The position numbers were made by a program, and so were the translations under genes. This document shows, in pieces, positions 30,718 to 34,008 of a DNA stretch of 34,008 nt. Position 1 is the first letter of the stretch. Every line of letters begins with the position of its first letter. This stretch comes from Rhodococcus coprophilus NBRC 100603. Its GTDB lineage: Bacteria > Actinomycetota > Actinomycetes > Mycobacteriales > Mycobacteriaceae. The stretch covers positions 1 through 34,008 of the forward strand of contig NZ_BDAM01000013.1 of the NCBI RefSeq assembly GCF_001895045.1, given 5' to 3'. The notes beneath the pieces were generated by a model. It was not told the DNA's origin. It ran no database searches and saw nothing but the letters and a program-made list of their open reading frames with translations.

Positions 30718-31551
30718 ATGTCGAGCCACAACGCCCTCACCGACCGCACCATGGTCATCTCCGGCGCCAGCCGCGGGATCGGCCTCGCGATCGCCACCGC
30801 AGCGGCCCGGCAGGGCGCCAACGTGGTCCTGCTCGCCAAGACCGCCGAGCCTCACCCCCGCCTGAAAGGCACGGTCCACACGGCCGTGGCCGAAATCGAA
30901 GCAGCAGGAGGCAAAGCCGTCGCGGTCGTCGGCGACGTGCGCAAGGAGAGTGACGTCGCGCAAGCGATCGAAGCTGCCGTGGAGCGCTTCGGCGGTATCG
31001 ACTTCTGCGTCAACAACGCGAGCGCGATCGCCACGGAGCCGACGGAACAGCTGTCGGCCAAGAAGTACGACCTCATGCAGGAAATCAACTGCCGCGGCAC
31101 GTTCCTGCTCACCAAGGCGGCACTGCCGTACCTCCGGAACTCACCCAACGGACACGTACTCACCATCTCTCCGCCACTGAACATGAATCCCTACTGGCTC
31201 GGCGCACACCCGGCCTACACCCTGTCCAAGTACGGAATGTCCTTGCTGACATTGGGGTTCGCAGCCGAATTCGCCGAGGCCGGCGTCGCGGCGAACTGCC
31301 TGTGGCCCGAGACGTTCATCGCGACGTCGGCGGTGGCGCACATGCCGGACGGTGACACGCTCCTGTCGTCCTCGCGCAGCCCGGAGATCATGGCCGACGC
31401 CGCGGTGGAAATCCTGTCGCGGCCGGCGAAGGACACCACGGGCCGGTGCTTCATCGACGCGGATGTCCTCGTCGAAGCAGGCAAGACCGACCTGTCCGCC
31501 TACGGTGGCGGCGAAAATCCCCAGTGGGACCTGTTCCTCGACAAGGACTGA
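30718..31551 (+). CDS. SDR, HSDL2-like (SCP-less)
   Basis: 277 residues. ISGASRGIGLAIATAAARQG, a long loop with AEPHPRLKGTVHTAVAEIE, NNASAIATEPTEQ, MNPYWLGAHPAYTLSKYGMS (Y-x-x-x-K) and LWPETFIATSAV. These are the hallmarks of the hydroxysteroid dehydrogenase-like 2 (HSDL2) group, whose human member carries a sterol-carrier domain that is absent here. Substrate unknown. ATG 30718 (MSSHNA) follows GGGAGA; the reading from 30619 crosses the promoter. Divergent from the mutase operon. Confidence 0.88.
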   Translation: MSSHNALTDRTMVISGASRGIGLAIATAAARQGANVVLLAKTAEPHPRLKGTVHTAVAEIEAAGGKAVAVVGDVRKESDVAQAIEAAVERFGGIDFCVNNASAIATEPTEQLSAKKYDLMQEINCRGTFLLTKAALPYLRNSPNGHVLTISPPLNMNPYWLGAHPAYTLSKYGMSLLTLGFAAEFAEAGVAANCLWPETFIATSAVAHMPDGDTLLSSSRSPEIMADAAVEILSRPAKDTTGRCFIDADVLVEAGKTDLSAYGGGENPQWDLFLDKD

Positions 31552-31557
31552 CGCCAC

Positions 31558-31604
31558 CGCGCCGTACTCACTTGCCCTGACGACGGCCGGGTGGGTACGG
31601 CGCG
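31558..31604. terminator. Possible hairpin between convergent genes
   Basis: CGCGCCGTAC (31558-31567) pairs with GTACGGCGCG (31595-31604) across a 27-base loop. It lies at the convergent junction of the SDR and the TRIC-like gene and overlaps the last codons of the latter. Confidence 0.4.
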
Positions 31605-32203
31605 TGCAGGTCGAACCGCACACCGATCATCCGGATCACGAAGCACACTGCCGCCGCACCCAGCGCGACGAGTGTTCCTTGGTATCCGAAACTGTATGCG
31701 GCGGCATATAATACGGCTCCGATCAACGCCGGAATCGCATAGAGTTCACTTCGAAGTACGGTCGGTACGCGACCGATCATGACATCCCGGATGGTTCCCC
31801 CGCCTACCGCGGTGACGGCCCCCACGATGACGGCTTGGACGACACCGAAACCCAGTTCCAGCGCCTTGTAGGCGCCCAGCACCGCGAACACGCTCAATCC
31901 GATCGCGTCGAACACGGTGATCGTGCCGTTCAGACGATCGAGTCGGCTGCCGAGCACGAAGGCGACGAGGCCGCCTGCCGCTGCGGCCGCCAGGTAGCGC
32001 CAGTCGAGGAAGGTTGCCGGAGGCAGAGCGCCGAGGAGCACGTCGCGGACCGTCCCCCCGCCCAGACCGGTGAACATGCCGAGCGTGACGATGCCGACGA
32101 TGTCGAGTCGCTCGGCGCGCACCGCCAACAACGCTCCGTTGAGTGCGAATGCAAAAGTCCCGGCGAGGTCGAGGACCAGCCACAGCAGATTATCGGTCGG
32201 CAT
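31568..32203 (-). CDS. TRIC-family / UPF0126 membrane protein (YicG-like)
   Basis: 211 residues, almost entirely hydrophobic, with about seven predicted membrane helices in two homologous repeats. Each repeat carries a glycine-rich GGGTxRD motif: LGGGTVRDVLLG and VGGGTIRDVMIG. This is the bacterial trimeric intracellular cation channel (TRIC) / UPF0126 family, which forms monovalent-cation channels in the inner membrane. ATG 32203 (MPTDNLL) is preferred over 32224 because TATACC lies seven bases upstream on the - strand, a leaderless spacing. It is outside the catabolic regulon; no palindrome is nearby. Confidence 0.9.
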   Translation of the reverse strand: MPTDNLLWLVLDLAGTFAFALNGALLAVRAERLDIVGIVTLGMFTGLGGGTVRDVLLGALPPATFLDWRYLAAAAAGGLVAFVLGSRLDRLNGTITVFDAIGLSVFAVLGAYKALELGFGVVQAVIVGAVTAVGGGTIRDVMIGRVPTVLRSELYAIPALIGAVLYAAAYSFGYQGTLVALGAAAVCFVIRMIGVRFDLHAPYPPGRRQGK

Positions 32204-32286
32204 GGCACGAGGTATACCCGGCATCGCTGCCGGAGTCCCGGCTATGTGTGTGCCCGGCGCGCCGCGACGACCCCGTGACCGGCGCC

Positions 32287-32586
32287 CTAGGAGATCGGCC
32301 TACGCCGCTCGGCGCGGCGCATCCGGGTGCGTTCGTCTTCGGACAATCCGCCCCAGATGCCGTGCCGCTCACCCGAGTCCAGTGCGTATTCGAGGCATTG
32401 CGTGCGAACGACGCATTGTCCGCACACCCGTTTCGCAGCGGCGAGGCGGTTCTCCCGCGCTTCTCCTCGCTCGTTGTCGGGATGGAAGAAGAGCGAACCG
32501 TCCACGTCGCGGCATCCGGCGTGCATCTGCCACTCCCAGGACTCCGCGACGGGCGGGGGGAGTTTGAGCAGCTTCAGGGCCGGCAC
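32287..32586 (-). CDS. WhiB-family iron-sulfur transcription factor
   Basis: 99 residues. Four cluster cysteines C25, C55, C58 and C64 (C-x29-C-x2-C-x5-C), then GIWGG (76-80) and a basic C-terminus (RTRMRRAERRR). The WEWQ...FFHPDNERGEAR wording is closest to WhiB3 by eye, but the paralogue is not certain. WhiB proteins hold a [4Fe-4S] cluster and act with the primary sigma factor in redox-responsive control. GTG 32586 lies three bases after the pgi stop, with AAGGAGG (32601-32595) inside the end of pgi, so the two genes are coupled. Confidence 0.92.
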   Translation of the reverse strand: MPALKLLKLPPPVAESWEWQMHAGCRDVDGSLFFHPDNERGEARENRLAAAKRVCGQCVVRTQCLEYALDSGERHGIWGGLSEDERTRMRRAERRRPIS

Positions 32587-32589
32587 CGG

Positions 32590-34008
32590 TCACGCCTCCT
32601 TCGCCATGCGGCGGTAGGTGCGGATCAGATTATCCGTCGACCCATCACCCGACCCCGGATCACCAACACCCCCCAACACCGGCCCCAACACCGACGCCTG
32701 CTCCTTCCCCAACTCCACACCCCACTGATCGAACGAATCGATCCCCCACACCACACCCTCGACAAACACCTCATGCTCATACAACGCAATCAACTGCCCC
32801 AACGACGACGGTGACAACACCGGCGCCAAAATCGTCGTCGACGGACGACCCCCCGGCATCACCTTGTGCGCCACCAACTCCTCCGCCACCCCCTCCGCCC
32901 GAATCTCCGCCGCCGACTTCCCGAACGCCAACACCTTCGCCTGCGCAAACATGTTCGCCATCAACACCTCATGCATCGACCCCGACCCATCGACCACCGG
33001 CAGATCATCCGTCGACCGCCCGAACCCGATGAAATCCGCCGGCACCAGATGCGTCCCCTGATGCAACAACTGGAAAAACGCATGCTGCCCGTTCGTCCCC
33101 GGCTCCCCCCAAAAAATCTCCCCCGTCGCACACGACACCGCCGACCCGTCCACCCGCACCGACTTACCGTTCGACTCCATCGTCAACTGCTGCAGATACG
33201 CCGGAAACCGCACCAGATCATTCGCATACGGCAACACCACCCGCGACTGCGCCCCCAACACCGACGTGTACCACACCCCCAACAACCCCAACAACACCGG
33301 AACATTGCGCTCGAGCGGCGCCGACACGAAATGCTCATCGACCATCCGGAACCCCGCCAGCAACTCGGCGAACCGCTCCCGCCCGATCGCACACATCACC
33401 GACAACCCGATCGCCGAATCCACCGAATACCGGCCCCCCACCCACTCCCAGAACCCGAACATGTTCACCGGATCGATCCCGAACGCCGCCACCCGCTCCG
33501 CATGCGTCGAGACCGCCACGAAATGCGACGCCACCGCCTGCTCACCCAACGCCGCCACCACCCACCGCCGCGCCGCCGTCGCATTACACAACGTCTCGAG
33601 CGTCGAAAACGTCTTCGACGCCACCACGAACAACGTCGACGCCGGATCCAGCCCCGCCAGCACCCCCGTCAGATCCGCCGGATCGACATTCGACACGAAC
33701 CGCACCTGCGGGCCGTCGTGATAATGCCGCAACGCCCGCGTCACCATCACCGGCCCCAGATCCGACCCACCGATCCCGATATTGACCACCGTGGTGATCT
33801 TCTCCCCGGTCGCGCCCCGCCACCGCCCGTCCCGCACCCGATCGGTGAACTCCCCCATCGCATCGAGCACCTCGTGCACATCGGCGACCACGTCCTGCCC
33901 GTCGACGACCAACCGCGCCGACCGCGGCAACCGCAACGCGGTGTGCAGCACCGCCCGGTCCTCGGTGACGTTGATGTGCTCACCGGCGAACATCGCATCG
34001 CGGGCCTG
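32590..34008 (-). CDS. pgi: Glucose-6-phosphate isomerase, 3' part (5' end outside the window)
   Basis: The C-terminal approximately 472 residues of phosphoglucose isomerase, which interconverts glucose-6-phosphate and fructose-6-phosphate. Diagnostic motifs are [61 protein letters not shown] and [10 protein letters not shown]. The frame is still open at the window edge (codons for [10 protein letters not shown]), so the true start lies beyond 34008. Codon use differs from the rest of the window, favouring TTG, GTG, GGG, TTT, ATT and CAT, which makes the + strand strikingly C/A-rich. It is followed by a coupled whiB gene. Confidence 0.97.
   Translation of the reverse strand, partial: QARDAMFAGEHINVTEDRAVLHTALRLPRSARLVVDGQDVVADVHEVLDAMGEFTDRVRDGRWRGATGEKITTVVNIGIGGSDLGPVMVTRALRHYHDGPQVRFVSNVDPADLTGVLAGLDPASTLFVVASKTFSTLETLCNATAARRWVVAALGEQAVASHFVAVSTHAERVAAFGIDPVNMFGFWEWVGGRYSVDSAIGLSVMCAIGRERFAELLAGFRMVDEHFVSAPLERNVPVLLGLLGVWYTSVLGAQSRVVLPYANDLVRFPAYLQQLTMESNGKSVRVDGSAVSCATGEIFWGEPGTNGQHAFFQLLHQGTHLVPADFIGFGRSTDDLPVVDGSGSMHEVLMANMFAQAKVLAFGKSAAEIRAEGVAEELVAHKVMPGGRPSTTILAPVLSPSSLGQLIALYEHEVFVEGVVWGIDSFDQWGVELGKEQASVLGPVLGGVGDPGSGDGSTDNLIRTYRRMAKEA

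Noticed and set aside
1-31551. Identification of the island as a known KstR/KstR2 steroid cluster
   Set aside because: The operator sequence differs from the KstR and KstR2 motifs, and hallmark ring-degradation genes (HsaC, KstD, KshA, IpdAB) are absent from the window. Steroid-like substrates remain possible.
1-34008. Mobile elements, CRISPR arrays, tRNA genes and attachment sites
   Set aside because: No transposase or integrase motifs, no regularly spaced repeats and no cloverleaf-like sequence were seen. The inverted repeats found lie at gene ends and are better explained as terminators.

Overview
The window is GC-rich DNA with dense, overlapping genes. It has many GTG and TTG starts, several probably leaderless starts, heteromeric FadE-type acyl-CoA dehydrogenases, an LLM-class (possibly F420-dependent) oxidoreductase and a WhiB regulator. 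Together these point to a mycolic-acid actinobacterium of the Rhodococcus / Gordonia / Nocardia / Mycobacterium group, most likely Rhodococcus-like. This is inferred from gene content and style, not from a marker gene. No tRNA, rRNA, CRISPR array, insertion sequence or phage gene was seen. No gene-free stretch exceeds 300 bases; the longest is 15731-15985, which holds a terminator-like hairpin and a promoter/operator.

About 31.5 kb (1-31551) looks like one catabolic island for a CoA-activated substrate. Left part: an amidohydrolase, a SnoaL-like protein and a large/small acyl-CoA dehydrogenase pair form a + strand operon (10-3527). A SnoaL-like gene (3989-3558, -) and an SDR (4075-4842, +) diverge. 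A - strand operon (7846-4902) carries a second dehydrogenase pair and an enoyl-CoA hydratase. A TetR regulator follows (8026-8673, +), then an acyl-CoA thioesterase and a DapB-like oxidoreductase (8720-10688, +). Middle: acyl-CoA synthetase, thiolase and a MeaB-type G3E chaperone run leftward (14160-10681). Two SDRs run rightward (14214-15730). A ferredoxin, cytochrome P450, TIM-barrel amidohydrolase, SDR and EthD-like protein follow (15986-20062, +). Right part: an HSL-type esterase (-), then an acyl-CoA synthetase, third dehydrogenase pair and second hydratase (25364-21183, -). An FNR-type ferredoxin reductase runs rightward (25468-26508). A - strand operon holds split B12-dependent acyl-CoA mutase subunits, an LLM oxidoreductase and a class III CoA-transferase (30632-26584), divergent from an HSDL2-like SDR (30718-31551). 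The last 2.4 kb (31568-34008, -) is unrelated housekeeping: a TRIC/UPF0126 membrane protein, a WhiB gene, and the 3' part of pgi.

The main finding is a shared palindrome, GAGAATnnnATTCTC. It sits at the promoters of the operons, generally on top of a TATTCT-like -10 element and often between divergent operons. Clear copies are at 7890, 8675, 14161, 15881 and 25416, with weaker ones at 4030 and 30658. The TetR gene lies beside two of the best copies and is the natural candidate regulator. This ties P450 oxidation, CoA activation, three rounds of heteromeric dehydrogenation, hydration, thiolysis, mutase and MeaB into one probable regulon. The mutase large subunit keeps the two residues typical of carboxylated-CoA substrates but has lost several otherwise near-invariant pocket residues, so it probably acts on an unusual, bulky acyl-CoA. 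The substrate cannot be named from sequence; a branched, alicyclic or terpenoid/steroid-like acid would fit.
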